64,000 nucleotides of DNA from Pseudomonas paraeruginosa PA7 (GCF_000017205.1 NC_009656.1:3848001-3912000), one strand, 5' to 3'; positions 34,975 through 44,316 are shown, counted from the stretch's first letter. The notes: generated by a model from the sequence alone, not told the origin. Numbers and translations are program-made.

Positions 34975-35336
34975 AATGTTCTCCTGTTCGCTGCGTAGCG
35001 GGCGAGCACTGCCTTCAACCGCTTCTCGATCAACTCCACATCCGGCTGCGGCGTAGCGATGCCGGACTTGGACTTCTTCTGGAACGCATGCAGCACATGC
35101 ACCGCGTCCCCGATCTTCACTGTGTAAACCGCACGGAAGGTGTCGCCCCGATGGTCTTCCACCAATTCGTACACCCCAGAACCGAGTCCCTTCCAGGGCT
35201 TGGCCGAGTCCGGCGTGCCGCCCAACTGGACGACGAACAATGACACGCCCATGTCCTTCTGCACGGGGACGGGAAACTCCTTGAAGTCCTTCTTCGATGA
35301 GCCTTCCCAGTACAGGAGCTTGCGTTTCTCTATCAT
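34971..35336 (-). CDS. RelE/HigB-type toxin
   Basis: The 121-residue protein resembles the phage Gp49/HigB2 branch of RelE-type mRNA interferases: KLLYWEGSSKKDFKEFP, then GLGSGVYELVEDHRGDTFRAVYTVKIGDAVHVLHAFQKK (shown only in part as motif positions 51-88), and a C-terminal helical ELIEKRLKAVL. The basic YTVK and FQKKS motifs match the catalytic strand pattern. The toxin gene is first in the operon, the order usual for higBA. It is located next to the integrase, as maintenance modules often are. Confidence 0.85.
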   Translation of the reverse strand: MIEKRKLLYWEGSSKKDFKEFPVPVQKDMGVSLFVVQLGGTPDSAKPWKGLGSGVYELVEDHRGDTFRAVYTVKIGDAVHVLHAFQKKSKSGIATPQPDVELIEKRLKAVLARYAANRRTL

Positions 35337-35475
35337 GATTATATCCGTTCAGGTATAGATGGCAAGCGCCTGAATTGTCGCGACAGCGTTGCGACAATTG
35401 GGCCGGCAGGATCAGCATCAGGATGCCGCCGCACCACCGGCGCAGCGGGGCAAGACGTGAAAGCTCGCAGGCAGT

Positions 35476-36675
35476 TCATATCGCCATTTCCTCCGTGCGG
35501 CGCGCACCCGTAATCGCCAGCCGCCGATTCGCCACCAGTTCGGCCGCATCACGCACCGGCTTGTCCTCGGTGTGGACGTAGTGCATGAACATCGCCACGG
35601 TCTTGTGGCCCGTCAGCTTCATGCCCACCTTGGTCGGCACGCCCGAATTGGCAATGTCGGTTGTCGCACGGTGGCGGATGCCATGCGTGCCGACGTGCGG
35701 TACACCAGCGGCCTTGAGCACACGCGTCCAGCCGCCATAGTGTTCGCCGTGGGTCATGTGCCGGGTCGGGTCATTCGGCGACGGCAGGACATAGGGGCAA
35801 CCTTCCCGGCGCGGCGCTGTGGACAGTAGCCGATAGGCTTCCTCACTCATGGGCTTGGAAATGCCGCCGGTCTTGCTGTCGGGCCAGACGACGCGGCGCT
35901 TTTCCAGATCAATCCAGTCCCACTCCAGCGGGCAGATTTCGGAGCGGCGGGCAGCGAACTCGAATTGCAGGCGAATCGCCAGCGGGATGACGTAGTTCTC
36001 CAGTCCTTCCGCCTCCAGCGACTCCAACTGGCGGAAGATCCGCACCAGTTCATCGTCCACGATGAGCCGGGTTTCCTTGCCGGGTGGGTACATCGGGACG
36101 TGGCGGCATGGGTTCGTCCCATCAGGGCGCAGCCCCCATACTTCGGCCAGGTTGAACATCTTGCGCAGCACGCCGAAGGTGCGGTTCGCCTCGGCCTGCT
36201 TGTAGGCCAGCTTCTTCATCAGCGTGGCCACGTCCGGGCGCTTTACGTCCTGCACCTTCATCCGGCCCATGATCGGGATGATGCAACGGTCAATGACTCC
36301 CTGGTAGCCGCGCTGCGTGCTGGGCTTGTTGCGCTGCTTGGAGTAGTCCTCCATGAAGGTGTGGCAAAACTCCTTCATAGTCGGTGCCTTGCGGGCGGCG
36401 TTCTTGGCCGCGCTTGGGTCGCCACCTTTGCGCACCTCGGCCAGCCACTCCTGCGCCATTGTGCGTGCCTGATCGACGGTCAATTCCCCGTATTGGCCCA
36501 GGGCGGGCTTACGGCGCTCGCCCGCGTTCGTGCGGTACTGGAGCATGAACACCTTGCGGCCCGCCGGGGTGATCTTGCACAGGAAGCCGGGCACCACGGT
36601 ATCCCGCAGTTCGATGGCCTTGTCTTGAGGTTGTGCCGCATCGACTGCGGACTTGGTGAGCTTGATCTTCGCCAT
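35476..36675 (-). CDS. int: Tyrosine integrase of the ICE
   Basis: This 399-residue tyrosine recombinase catalyses integration and excision. It has an N-terminal DUF4102-type arm-binding domain (KLTKSAVDAAQPQDKAIELRD, broken here to motif level), a core-binding domain near 100-190, and a catalytic domain with Arg243 (AARRSEI), HGIRH (His331, Arg334), Gly-His357 and the nucleophile Tyr366 (FMHYVH). It lies at the right end facing inward, about 180 bases from the chromosomal flank, the usual Tn4371-family position. Confidence 0.93.
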   Translation of the reverse strand: MAKIKLTKSAVDAAQPQDKAIELRDTVVPGFLCKITPAGRKVFMLQYRTNAGERRKPALGQYGELTVDQARTMAQEWLAEVRKGGDPSAAKNAARKAPTMKEFCHTFMEDYSKQRNKPSTQRGYQGVIDRCIIPIMGRMKVQDVKRPDVATLMKKLAYKQAEANRTFGVLRKMFNLAEVWGLRPDGTNPCRHVPMYPPGKETRLIVDDELVRIFRQLESLEAEGLENYVIPLAIRLQFEFAARRSEICPLEWDWIDLEKRRVVWPDSKTGGISKPMSEEAYRLLSTAPRREGCPYVLPSPNDPTRHMTHGEHYGGWTRVLKAAGVPHVGTHGIRHRATTDIANSGVPTKVGMKLTGHKTVAMFMHYVHTEDKPVRDAAELVANRRLAITGARRTEEMAI

Positions 36676-36851
36676 GATGACCCCTCGGAAAGCCCGGTTT
36701 CCAAGAGCCGCATGGGAGCCACGCGAGGGGAAGCCGGGTCAGGTTTCGGAAAGCACCGGCATATGTTGAACTCGCCTAAGTGATTGATAAACCTGCTGTA
36801 TCGAGCCTTGGCGTAGTCCAGCGAATTGCGGTACTGGAGTCATCGTGAAAC
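36676..36851. other. Right end of the ICE, attachment site region
   Basis: No gene is seen between the integrase start and the terminator of the chromosomal START-domain gene. On the minus strand the T-tract of that terminator reads TTTTTTGTTTCACG, which resembles the short T-rich att core TTTTTYAT described for Tn4371-type elements. The exact crossover cannot be fixed without the other end. Confidence 0.45.
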
Positions 36852-36878
36852 AAAAAACCGCCTCGAAGGCGGTTTTTT
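36852..36878 (-). terminator. Intrinsic terminator of the START-domain gene
   Basis: AAAAAACCGCCT and AGGCGGTTTTTT form a 12-bp stem around a 3-base loop, 17 bases past the stop at 36895, with a T-tract on the minus strand. It is probably native chromosomal sequence at the ICE junction. Confidence 0.85.
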
Positions 36879-36894
36879 CGCGAAGGCGATGCGC

Positions 36895-37503
36895 TCAACG
36901 CTTCTCGGCGGCGCTACGCAACCCCTTGAGGGTGTTCAGCGGTGCATCGACCACGAAGCTGTTGGCCAGCCAGGACGGAATGCTGCCACCCGGCTCGGTT
37001 TCCACCTGGTAGGTGACCTCGGTCACGCCCTGCCCCTTCGGCTGCAGCTTCCACTCGCCGACCAGCTTGGGCACGCGGATCTGCCCCTTCTCCTCGGGAA
37101 TGTAGGTCGGATCGGCCTTCAGATGACGGATCACGGTGCCATCGGCGGTCTTCTCGGTGGTGACATGGATGACCACGTCGCGACCGGTGACCGGCCAGGG
37201 CATGTCGATCCTCGAGTAGGTCCAGGCGTCGGCGCCCTCCTGCTTCAGGAGTTTCATCTCGGCGCAGGCATGGATCCACTTGCAGGAACCCTTGACGTCC
37301 TCCTGCAGCTCCTCGATGGTCGCCACGTCGGCCTTGATGTCGGTAACGCCGCGATAAGCCTTGTACTTGGAGCCCTGGACACTGCTCAGATAGACCTTCA
37401 CGCCATCCTCGTCCTTGGCCAGTTTCCAGTCTTCGGCCAGGGCGTTGCCGGCCACCCCGAACACTGCGGCAGCCAGCACGGTCATACGCAAAATGCCACG
37501 CAT
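36895..37503 (-). CDS. START/SRPBCC-domain secreted protein
   Basis: The 202-residue protein has an N-terminal signal peptide (MRGILRMTVLAAAVFGVAG, cleavage after ALA) and a START-type lipid-binding domain (GVKVYLSSVQGSKYKAYRGV, DMPWPVTGRDVVIHV, LVGEWKLQPKGQG). Orthologous position is PA1579 in PAO1 as remembered. The start at 37503 has AGGAACG just upstream; two in-frame ATGs lie further 5'. Ligand unknown. Confidence 0.85.
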   Translation of the reverse strand: MRGILRMTVLAAAVFGVAGNALAEDWKLAKDEDGVKVYLSSVQGSKYKAYRGVTDIKADVATIEELQEDVKGSCKWIHACAEMKLLKQEGADAWTYSRIDMPWPVTGRDVVIHVTTEKTADGTVIRHLKADPTYIPEEKGQIRVPKLVGEWKLQPKGQGVTEVTYQVETEPGGSIPSWLANSFVVDAPLNTLKGLRSAAEKR

Positions 37504-37636
37504 CGTTCCTGTTCCTCTCATTATGGTTATTTTCGGTTCGTCGGCCGGGCGGTCGACGCCCTGCAATCCGCGATCCTGAGCCTTCGGCGCGGGATGGGCA
37601 GCAGTATGGCGCGAGACGGCCGGACTTCCAACCCGT

Positions 37637-37891
37637 TCACGCGGCGGTGATGATTTCCCATTGTGCGATCAACGCCAGCGCCTGTTCGCGGCTGTCGCCG
37701 CAGAGCTCCGGATCGGCGTCGAAACGTCCGCACACCGCGGGGCGCTCGGGCCGGCCGAAGAGCCCGCAGAGATTGGCCTCGTCCAGGTGCACGCAACGCA
37801 CGCCGGCAGGCTTGCCGCCCGGCATGCCGGGCAGCGCGGAGGAGATCGACGGGGCTATGCAGCAGGCGCCGCAGCCGGCTCGACATTGCAT
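37637..37891 (-). CDS. YkgJ-type zinc/iron-chelating cysteine-cluster protein
   Basis: The 84-residue protein has the cysteine pattern of the YkgJ family: MQCRAGCGACCIAPS at the N-terminus, CVHLDEANLCGLFG and PAVCGRFDADPELCG. The cysteines probably bind a metal ion or cluster; the function is unknown. The start at 37891 lies directly before the first cysteine motif, as in the family. Confidence 0.85.
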   Translation of the reverse strand: MQCRAGCGACCIAPSISSALPGMPGGKPAGVRCVHLDEANLCGLFGRPERPAVCGRFDADPELCGDSREQALALIAQWEIITAA

Positions 37892-37995
37892 GGGAAGGGT
37901 CTCGCCCGGGGGGTTGGGAACGGACCGGCAAGGAACGCCGGTCGAAACGGGCGCAAAGAATACGGATCCACCCGGCCGCCGCCAAGCCCGGCGGA

Positions 37996-38751
37996 TCAGC
38001 GGCGCGTTTCCGCCTCGAGGCGGGTGTGCCGCAATTGCCATTGCTCGCGGTTAGCGGCGACGAACAACCAGGCTCTCGCCGACTGCGCCGCGGCCCGCCA
38101 CTGCACCCGACCCGGCTCGCGCAGGTCGATGGACTGCGGCGCCGTCGAAGCGCCGAGGAAGGCGTTACCGGCGGAACTCCAATAGCCCGCGACACCAGCC
38201 GGCAAGGTCCGGGAACTGCCCTCCGCGTCGTCGTCGACGATGCCGGAAAGCCGCTCCCCCTCCTCCCGCCGCCAGGACAGAGCAACCCGGTTCAGTTCCG
38301 CGTCGGCCAGGACGATACGCACCGCCACCGCGTCCTGGACCGGCTCGAAGGACATTTCGTAGGCGCTCAGGCGGCCATCTTCGCAGCGCAGGTGGCCTTT
38401 GAGGGCCAGCCGCCGGCCGATCAGCTCGAAACTTTCCAGGCTCTGCTCCTGGCAGCGCAACAACAGGCTTCCGTCGCGCTCCCGGCCCGCACCGAGGAAG
38501 CCGTCTTCGCTTCGCCAGAGCGGTGCGCGGGCGGCGCCGGCGGCATGCAGGTCGAAGCCGTTGCCGCGCCAGCTCAGGCGATAGGCGCCCAGGTCGAAGT
38601 CCCTTGGCATGGCGAAGGCTGGCGGAACGTGCAGCTCGCTCCACAGCGCCGGCTCACGCAACGCCCGGACAGCCCACCAGCCCCCCGCCAGCACAACGGC
38701 CATCCCTCCCAGCGCGACGCGCCAGGCCCATGAACGCTTGCGCAACCACAT
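37996..38751 (-). CDS. Hypothetical single-anchor protein
   Basis: The 251-residue protein has an N-terminal membrane anchor (about residues 11-29) and an otherwise extracytoplasmic region with strands and no cysteines except two. No motif is recognisable. Codon use matches the chromosomal neighbours, and it is a P. aeruginosa core-type gene by position. Confidence 0.7.
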   Translation of the reverse strand: MWLRKRSWAWRVALGGMAVVLAGGWWAVRALREPALWSELHVPPAFAMPRDFDLGAYRLSWRGNGFDLHAAGAARAPLWRSEDGFLGAGRERDGSLLLRCQEQSLESFELIGRRLALKGHLRCEDGRLSAYEMSFEPVQDAVAVRIVLADAELNRVALSWRREEGERLSGIVDDDAEGSSRTLPAGVAGYWSSAGNAFLGASTAPQSIDLREPGRVQWRAAAQSARAWLFVAANREQWQLRHTRLEAETRR

Positions 38752-38862
38752 ACCTTCCGTCCTTTTCCCATGGCCAACCCTTCCGAGCGGGGCTCGCCCT
38801 CTTGGTTTTGTCGGCGCCGCCGATTAGGCTGCGCCGTCCCCGCCCTCCGGAGCCTATCCATC

Positions 38863-39204
38863 ATGCCCGTCTGGCTGCAAACCGCGCTGCTGCTGGCCTG
38901 TTCCAACCTGTTCATGACCTTCGCCTGGTATGGCCACCTGAAGACCCTCAACAGCAAGCCCTGGATCATCGCCGCCCTGATCAGCTGGGGTATCGCGCTG
39001 TTCGAATACCTGCTGCAGGTACCGGCCAACCGCATCGGCTACACCGAACTCTCGGTCGGCCAACTGAAGATCATGCAGGAAGTCATCACCCTGGCGGTCT
39101 TCGTCCCGTTCAGCGTCTATTTCATGCAGCAGCCGTTGAAGCTGGATTACCTTTGGGCCGGCCTGTGCCTGCTCGGCGCGGTGTACTTCATCTTCCGCGC
39201 CTGA
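38863..39204 (+). CDS. DUF486/DMT-type small membrane protein
   Basis: The 113-residue protein has four predicted membrane helices and the DUF486 pattern: FMTFAWYGHLK, PWIIAALISWGIALFEYLLQ, PANRIGYTELSVGQLKIMQE and a final LCLLGAVYFIF. The family belongs to the drug/metabolite transporter superfamily; no substrate is known. The ATG at 38863 gives the family N-terminus. Confidence 0.85.
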   Translation: MPVWLQTALLLACSNLFMTFAWYGHLKTLNSKPWIIAALISWGIALFEYLLQVPANRIGYTELSVGQLKIMQEVITLAVFVPFSVYFMQQPLKLDYLWAGLCLLGAVYFIFRA

Positions 39205-39210
39205 GCCGCG

Positions 39211-40077
39211 TCACGAACGCAGCCGGGCAATCAGGCTGGAGGTATCCCAACGACCGCCGCCCATCGCCTGCACTTCGGCGTAGAACTGGTCGACCAGCGC
39301 CGTGACCGGCAACTGCGCGCCGTTGCGGCGAGCCTCGGCGAGCAGGATCGACAGGTCCTTGCGCATCCAGTCCACGGCGAAGCCGAAGTCGAACTCCCCG
39401 GCCAGCATGCTCTGGTGGCGGTTCTCCAACTGCCAGGATTGCGCCGCGCCCTTGCCGATCACCGCCATCGCCGCCTCGCCGTCAAGGCCGGCGCGCTGGG
39501 CGAAGTGCAGCGCCTCGGCCAACCCCTGGAGCAGGCCGGCGACGCAGATCTGGTTGACCATCTTGGTCAGTTGCCCGCTGCCCACCTCACCCATCCGCCG
39601 GACCATCCGCGCGTAGCTGCACAGCAGGGGCTCGGCACGCCGGTAGAACGCCTCCTCGCCGCCGACCATCACCGTCAGCGCGCCGTTGATGGCGCCCGCC
39701 TGGCCACCGGAGACCGGCGCGTCGAGAAAGCCCAGCTCACGCTCGGCAGCCAACAGCGACAGCTCGCGGGCGATTTCCGCCGAAGCGGTGGTGTGGTCGA
39801 CGAACAGGCTGCCCGGCGCCATCCCCGCGAAGGCACCCTGTTCGCCCAATGCCACGGCGCGCAGGTCATCGTCGTTGCCCACGCAGCAGAACACCAGTTC
39901 GGCGCCGACACAGGCCTCGCGGGGTGTGTCGGCGCACCGTCCGGCGTACTCCTCGACCCAGCGCGAGGCCTTGGCCTGCGTGCGGTTGTAGACGCAGACA
40001 TCGTGGCCTTCGCGGCGCAGATGCCCGGCCATCGGATAACCCATGGTGCCCAGGCCGAGAAATGCGACTGCAGTCAT
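39211..40077 (-). CDS. NAD(P)-dependent beta-hydroxyacid dehydrogenase-like protein
   Basis: The 288-residue protein belongs to the 3-hydroxyisobutyrate/6-phosphogluconate dehydrogenase superfamily. It has the N-terminal dinucleotide motif FLGLGTMGYPMA, a substrate-binding DAPVSGGQAGA and the catalytic-lysine region GSGQLTKMVNQI. Substrate is not clear from sequence. Start at 40077 is preferred to an upstream in-frame ATG as it begins exactly at the Rossmann fold. Confidence 0.88.
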   Translation of the reverse strand: MTAVAFLGLGTMGYPMAGHLRREGHDVCVYNRTQAKASRWVEEYAGRCADTPREACVGAELVFCCVGNDDDLRAVALGEQGAFAGMAPGSLFVDHTTASAEIARELSLLAAERELGFLDAPVSGGQAGAINGALTVMVGGEEAFYRRAEPLLCSYARMVRRMGEVGSGQLTKMVNQICVAGLLQGLAEALHFAQRAGLDGEAAMAVIGKGAAQSWQLENRHQSMLAGEFDFGFAVDWMRKDLSILLAEARRNGAQLPVTALVDQFYAEVQAMGGGRWDTSSLIARLRS

Positions 40078-40180
40078 TCGGTGATCTCCTCCAAGTCCGA
40101 CCAGGCAGCCTAGCACAGCGGTTTGCCGAGGTCCGGAAGCCCCGCCATACTCACGGCGGACCCTGGAATGGATAGCTCCG

Positions 40181-40732
40181 ATGCCTCACTGGCTGGTAAT
40201 CGATCTGGAGGCCACCACCGCGGAAGGCGGCTGGCCCCTGGAGGAAATGGAAATCATCGAGATCGGCGCGACCCTGGTCGCTGCCGCCGACGCCCGCGAA
40301 CTGGACCACTTCCAGCGTTTCGTGCGGCCGCTCAGGCGGCCGCTGCTGACCCACTTCTGCCGCGACCTCACGCACATCAGCCAGGCCAGCGTCGATGGCG
40401 CCGCCCAGTTCGATGCGGTGTGGGAAGCCTTCGAGCGCTGGCTCGCCCAGCATCGTCCGCGACTGGCTGGCTGGGCCAGCTGGGGCGACTACGACCGCCG
40501 CCAGCTGGAGCAGGAATGGCGCCAGCACCGGCTGAGCAGCCAGCTCAGCGAAGTGCCGCACGTCAATCTCAAGCAGCGCTTCGGCGAAGTCCGCCAGCTA
40601 CCCCGCCCGGTCGGCCTGAATGCCGCCCTGCAACTGGCCGGGATGAGTTTCCAGGGCCAGCAGCACCGCGCCCTGGAGGACGCGCGCAATACCGCACGGC
40701 TGCTGCCGCTGGTATTGCCGGTGGAGCGTTGA
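40181..40732 (+). CDS. DEDDh 3'-5' exonuclease (KapD-like)
   Basis: The 183-residue protein has exonuclease motif [11 protein letters not shown], motif II with [11 protein letters not shown] and [12 protein letters not shown], and motif [16 protein letters not shown] with the His and Asp. The spacing fits ERI-1/KapD-type RNase T-fold exonucleases. The substrate, RNA or DNA, cannot be decided. Confidence 0.85.
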   Translation: MPHWLVIDLEATTAEGGWPLEEMEIIEIGATLVAAADARELDHFQRFVRPLRRPLLTHFCRDLTHISQASVDGAAQFDAVWEAFERWLAQHRPRLAGWASWGDYDRRQLEQEWRQHRLSSQLSEVPHVNLKQRFGEVRQLPRPVGLNAALQLAGMSFQGQQHRALEDARNTARLLPLVLPVER

Positions 40733-40826
40733 GCGAGGCCCGCGCCGCCTAGTGACGCCTTTCCGAGGCTTGGGCATACTGGCGGGCCTTTTCAACCCCG
40801 CCTGTTCACCCCTTCAGGAGAAGCCC

Positions 40827-41108
40827 ATGTTCAAGGTCAACGAATACTTCGACGGCACCGTCAAATCCATCGCCTTCGACATGACCGCCGGCCCGGCCAC
40901 CATCGGCGTGATGGCGGCAGGCGAATACGAGTTCGGCACCAGCCAGCTGGAAGTCATGCACGTGATCGCCGGCGCGCTGACGGTCAGGCTGCCGGGCAGC
41001 GACGAGTGGCAGAACTTCGCCAGCGGCAGCCAGTTCACCGTCCCGGCGAACAGCAAGTTCCAGCTCAAGGTCGCCCAGGACACCGCCTACCTCTGCGAAT
41101 ACCGCTGA
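40827..41108 (+). CDS. ppnP: Pyrimidine/purine nucleoside phosphorylase PpnP (DUF1255)
   Basis: The 93-residue small cupin is related to PpnP (formerly YaiE), which phosphorolyses several nucleosides. The protein starts [18 protein letters not shown] and has the family blocks [20 protein letters not shown] and [19 protein letters not shown] precedes the ATG by about 9 bases. A strong terminator follows. Confidence 0.9.
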   Translation: MFKVNEYFDGTVKSIAFDMTAGPATIGVMAAGEYEFGTSQLEVMHVIAGALTVRLPGSDEWQNFASGSQFTVPANSKFQLKVAQDTAYLCEYR

Positions 41109-41123
41109 GCCCGGGCAGACAGG

Positions 41124-41150
41124 AAAACCGGCCGCAGGCCGGTTTTTTTT
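41124..41150 (+). terminator. Intrinsic terminator after ppnP
   Basis: AAAACCGGCC and GGCCGGTTTT form a 10-bp stem around GCA, followed by further T residues (eight T in all), 15 bases after the ppnP stop. Confidence 0.92.
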
Positions 41151-41222
41151 CGCCCACCGTTAGCGCCTACGGCGGAGGTGCCGGTGCAGGGCGACCCCGC
41201 CGCCACAGCGGGCTTGCCCGGC

Positions 41223-41822
41223 TCACTCCCCCTGCGGGAAGCGGTAGTGCCCGATCACCTGGTAGCGGAACAGCAGATCGTCTTCCCGCACGCCGGCACC
41301 GATGTTGTGCAACACCAGCGGCCTGCCATCCAGCGCGCGATCGGAAAGCACGCCGATATGCAGCAGGCCGTTGTCCAGGCGCCAGGCGACGATGTCCCCG
41401 GCTCGGTAGGCGGCGGCATCGCGGCTCGGCGCCAGCGACAATCCCTGGCGACTGAACCAGGTCATCAGGTTCGGTACGCGGCGGTGATCGATGTTGCGAT
41501 CGGCACCTTTCATCCCCCACTGCTGCGGGTAGGCCGCGAAATGGCGGCGCATGTCCTCGTGCACCGCCTTCTGCAGGTCCAGTCCCTGCCCGCGCAGCGC
41601 ACGGATGACCACGTCGGTGCAGACCCCGGTCTGCAGTGGCACGTCGCCGCCCGGATAGTCCAGCTTCCGGTAGGCGGGGTCATAGCCCAGCGTCACGCCG
41701 ACCTGGGCGCGCGCCGCCTCCACCAACCGCTGCGGCTCGACCGCAGCGGACGACGCCAGCGGCAATCCGAGCATAGCGAGCAGCAACAGGCGGCGCAGCG
41801 CGCCGGATACGTCCATGTACAT
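41223..41822 (-). CDS. DUF1287 secreted protein (YijF-like)
   Basis: The 199-residue protein has a signal peptide (GALRRLLLLAMLGLPLASSA) and a DUF1287 domain: LGYDPAYRKLDYPGGDVPLQ, GVCTDVVIRALR (likely active-site Cys), HRRVPNLMTWF and LHIGVLSDRA. The fold is NlpC/P60-like, so a cell-wall role is possible. The first ATG at 41822 has AAGGAG at good spacing; a second one six bases downstream is less well placed. Confidence 0.82.
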   Translation of the reverse strand: MYMDVSGALRRLLLLAMLGLPLASSAAVEPQRLVEAARAQVGVTLGYDPAYRKLDYPGGDVPLQTGVCTDVVIRALRGQGLDLQKAVHEDMRRHFAAYPQQWGMKGADRNIDHRRVPNLMTWFSRQGLSLAPSRDAAAYRAGDIVAWRLDNGLLHIGVLSDRALDGRPLVLHNIGAGVREDDLLFRYQVIGHYRFPQGE

Positions 41823-41838
41823 CCTCGTCTCCTTCTTT

Positions 41839-42990
41839 TCATGCGCCTGCGGGCGCGTCCCGATCCTTCGCGTACCCCAGCGGATACAGCAGTTCTTCCT
41901 TGTAGCCGGCCCAGACCCGGATGGCAGCCGGGAAGCTGTCGTCCAGTGTCGGGTCGCCGCTGTCCACCAACAACGGACGTCCCTCGAGGGTACCCAGCTT
42001 GCGCTTGGTGGCGACCACGCGCATGCGCTCCAGGCCGATCGCGCGCAACACTCGCGGGCTGATCTGCTGGTTGCCGCGACCGATGACATGGCCCTGGCCT
42101 CCGATGGCCGTGACCAGCAGGAACGCCGGATGGCCGTCCACCAGGCCGAACAGTTGGGTTTCGTCGACATCGCGGGCGATCACCGCCCCGTTTTCCAGCA
42201 CATCCACGCCCAGCAGGGTGGTTTCCAGGCCGAGGTTGCGCGCCAGGCCGTGGAGGGTCGAGCCCGGCCCCAGCACGTAGCGCACGCCCTCCTCCCAGTT
42301 CTCCGCCAGCCAGTCGGCGAGATCCACCAGGACCAGCTCTTCCGACTCCACCCCCGCCTGCTTGACGTGCTGCATGAAGTGCCCTTCCTCGGGAACCGTC
42401 ATCTCGCCATACCAGCGGGCGGCGACGCGACCGGCGCGCAGGGCGTCCTCGTCGAGGTCGCGCACCTCGCCGCTGGCCAGCCGCACCAGGCCGCCCTCGA
42501 CCAGGCGCCGGGCCAGCTCGCCGGCAGCGCGTGGACTGATGGCGTAGACTCCCGAATGAATCTTCACCCCGGCCGGAATGCCCAGCACCGGCTGCTGCTC
42601 GCGCACCACCCCGGCAACATCCCGTGCCGTGCCGTCACCACCGGCGAACAGGATCAGCGCGACACCGGCTTCCTGCAGGCGCTCGACTGCGCGGCGAGTG
42701 TCCGCCGCGCTGCTGAGCGCGCCCTGCAATTCCCCCAGCACGCGGTGACGAAACCCCATGCGCGCCAGCAGCTCGGCCCCCATGGCACCGGGAAAGGTCA
42801 GGAACTCGATCTTCTCGACCAGCGGCAACAGGCACTCCAGGGCGATCCTGGTGCGCTCCAGCGCCCGCGGTTCGGCGCCTCTGGCCAAGGCCTCGGCAGC
42901 GACTCCGTCGCTGCCCTTCAACGCGACCGAGCCACCCAGCCCGGCCATGGGATTGACCACCAATCCCAGGCGAAACACGTCCATACTCAT
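41839..42990 (-). CDS. ATP-NAD kinase-like protein (AcoX type)
   Basis: The 383-residue protein of the NAD kinase superfamily has VVNPMAGLGGSVALKGSDG at the N-terminus and the nucleotide motif FAGGDGTARD. The C-terminal part differs from housekeeping NAD kinase and resembles AcoX-type proteins. Actual substrate is uncertain. It is followed on the same strand by the DUF1287 gene after 16 bases. Confidence 0.8.
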   Translation of the reverse strand: MSMDVFRLGLVVNPMAGLGGSVALKGSDGVAAEALARGAEPRALERTRIALECLLPLVEKIEFLTFPGAMGAELLARMGFRHRVLGELQGALSSAADTRRAVERLQEAGVALILFAGGDGTARDVAGVVREQQPVLGIPAGVKIHSGVYAISPRAAGELARRLVEGGLVRLASGEVRDLDEDALRAGRVAARWYGEMTVPEEGHFMQHVKQAGVESEELVLVDLADWLAENWEEGVRYVLGPGSTLHGLARNLGLETTLLGVDVLENGAVIARDVDETQLFGLVDGHPAFLLVTAIGGQGHVIGRGNQQISPRVLRAIGLERMRVVATKRKLGTLEGRPLLVDSGDPTLDDSFPAAIRVWAGYKEELLYPLGYAKDRDAPAGA

Positions 42991-43191
42991 CCTCGGGCGA
43001 ACTCCAGGGCGCCCCTGCCGGTCGGACCACTATAACCAGAAAAACGCAGCGGCGGCCGGCAAGCTGGCACGCGGGCTGCAAGATTGCTATGGTCCATGGC
43101 TTTCGCACTGGAGCGAGGACATCCGCCGCTTGTCACGGCGGTTTCATCTGCGCTCCCTAGACTGCCGATAAACCTGATGAGGAGACGGGCA

Positions 43192-43371
43192 ATGAATTCG
43201 CAACACACCGATACCGCCAAGCGCCGCGTGATCCCCTTCAACGCGCAGCAACACAGCGGTGGCGCCATCATCGACGCGCAGGGCCGGGAAATCCCGATCA
43301 CCGAAGTGATGATCCAGCGCGCCTGCCGCGAACTGGACAGGTCCCTGGAGCAGGAACAGAAGCAGGCCTGA
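43192..43371 (+). CDS. Small conserved hypothetical protein
   Basis: A 59-residue hydrophilic protein: RVIPFNAQQHSGGAIIDAQG, then EIPITEVMIQRACRELDRSL. It has a good ribosome binding site (TGAGGAGA) and an intrinsic terminator directly downstream, so it is likely a real gene. No family is recognised. Confidence 0.7.
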   Translation: MNSQHTDTAKRRVIPFNAQQHSGGAIIDAQGREIPITEVMIQRACRELDRSLEQEQKQA

Positions 43372-43392
43372 GCGCCCGCCAGTACGACTTCG

Positions 43393-43419
43393 AAGCCCGG
43401 TGTCCGCCGGGCTTTTTTT
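43393..43419 (+). terminator. Intrinsic terminator after the small hypothetical gene
   Basis: AGCCCGG and CCGGGCT form a 7-bp stem with a 6-base loop followed by seven T residues. Confidence 0.88.
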
Positions 43420-43434
43420 GCGCGAAGCCGCGCC

Positions 43435-44316
43435 CTAGCGGGGCGCCGGCAGGTCCTCGCCGACCAGGTCGAGGAAGGTCTCGACGATCCGCCGCGAACG
43501 CTGTTCGCGCAGGCATACCAGGGTCTCGGTCAGGCGTCGCTGGCAATCGACGATGGGTAGCGCATGGACCCGCGTGTCGGCGCCGAACTCCGCGGCCGAC
43601 ACCACCCCCACGCCGATCCCCGCCACCACCGCCTCGCGCGAGGCCTCGCGTCCCTCGACCTGGATCGCCGGGCGGATCCGCAGGCCGGCGCGGCTCATCT
43701 CCTCCTCCAGGGTCTGGCGGGTCACCGAGCCCTGCTCGCGCAGCACCAGCGGCATGTCGTCGAGATCGGCGAGGCGGATCGACTCGCGCCCGGCCCAGGG
43801 ATGATTCAGCGAAACGAAAGCCACGATCGGATCGTTGCGCAGGGTCACCGAGAGCAGCCGCTCATCGCTGACATCGCGCCCCAGGAGGGCGAGGTCGGCC
43901 TGGTAGTCGAACAGTCGCTGCAGCGACTCGTCGGTATTGCCGGTCTCCACCCTTACCGCGATGCCCGGATAGCGCTCGCAGAACCGCGCGATCTGCGGCA
44001 GCACGTGCACCGGCGCATCCACTGCCAGGGTCAGGGTGCCGGTCCGCAAGGCACTGGAGGCGGACAGCAGCTCCTCGGCCTCGGCCTCGATCACGAACAG
44101 CCGCTGAGTCACCGCGAGCAGGCGTTCGCCCAGCTCGCTCAGGCGCACCGAGCGCTTGTTGCGGTGGAACAGCAGCACGCCGTAACGCTCCTCCAGCTTG
44201 CGCACCTGGTCGGAAACCGCCGGCTGGGTGAGGAACAGGCGCTCGGCGGCGCGGGTGAAACTGCCGTACACGGCGACCGCATGAAAAGCCTTCAACTGCG
44301 CATGGGATACCGACAT
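43435..44316 (-). CDS. LysR-family regulator divergent from the amine/MFS operon
   Basis: The 293-residue LysR-type protein has the N-terminal helix-turn-helix LKAFHAVAVYGSFTRAAERL, TQPAVSDQVRKLEERYGVLL and an effector-binding domain. It is divergent from the MFS-RidA-FAD oxidase operon and probably regulates it. Orthologous position PA1570 as remembered. The inducer is unknown; the operon contents suggest an amine or phosphonate-type compound. Confidence 0.88.
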   Translation of the reverse strand: MSVSHAQLKAFHAVAVYGSFTRAAERLFLTQPAVSDQVRKLEERYGVLLFHRNKRSVRLSELGERLLAVTQRLFVIEAEAEELLSASSALRTGTLTLAVDAPVHVLPQIARFCERYPGIAVRVETGNTDESLQRLFDYQADLALLGRDVSDERLLSVTLRNDPIVAFVSLNHPWAGRESIRLADLDDMPLVLREQGSVTRQTLEEEMSRAGLRIRPAIQVEGREASREAVVAGIGVGVVSAAEFGADTRVHALPIVDCQRRLTETLVCLREQRSRRIVETFLDLVGEDLPAPR

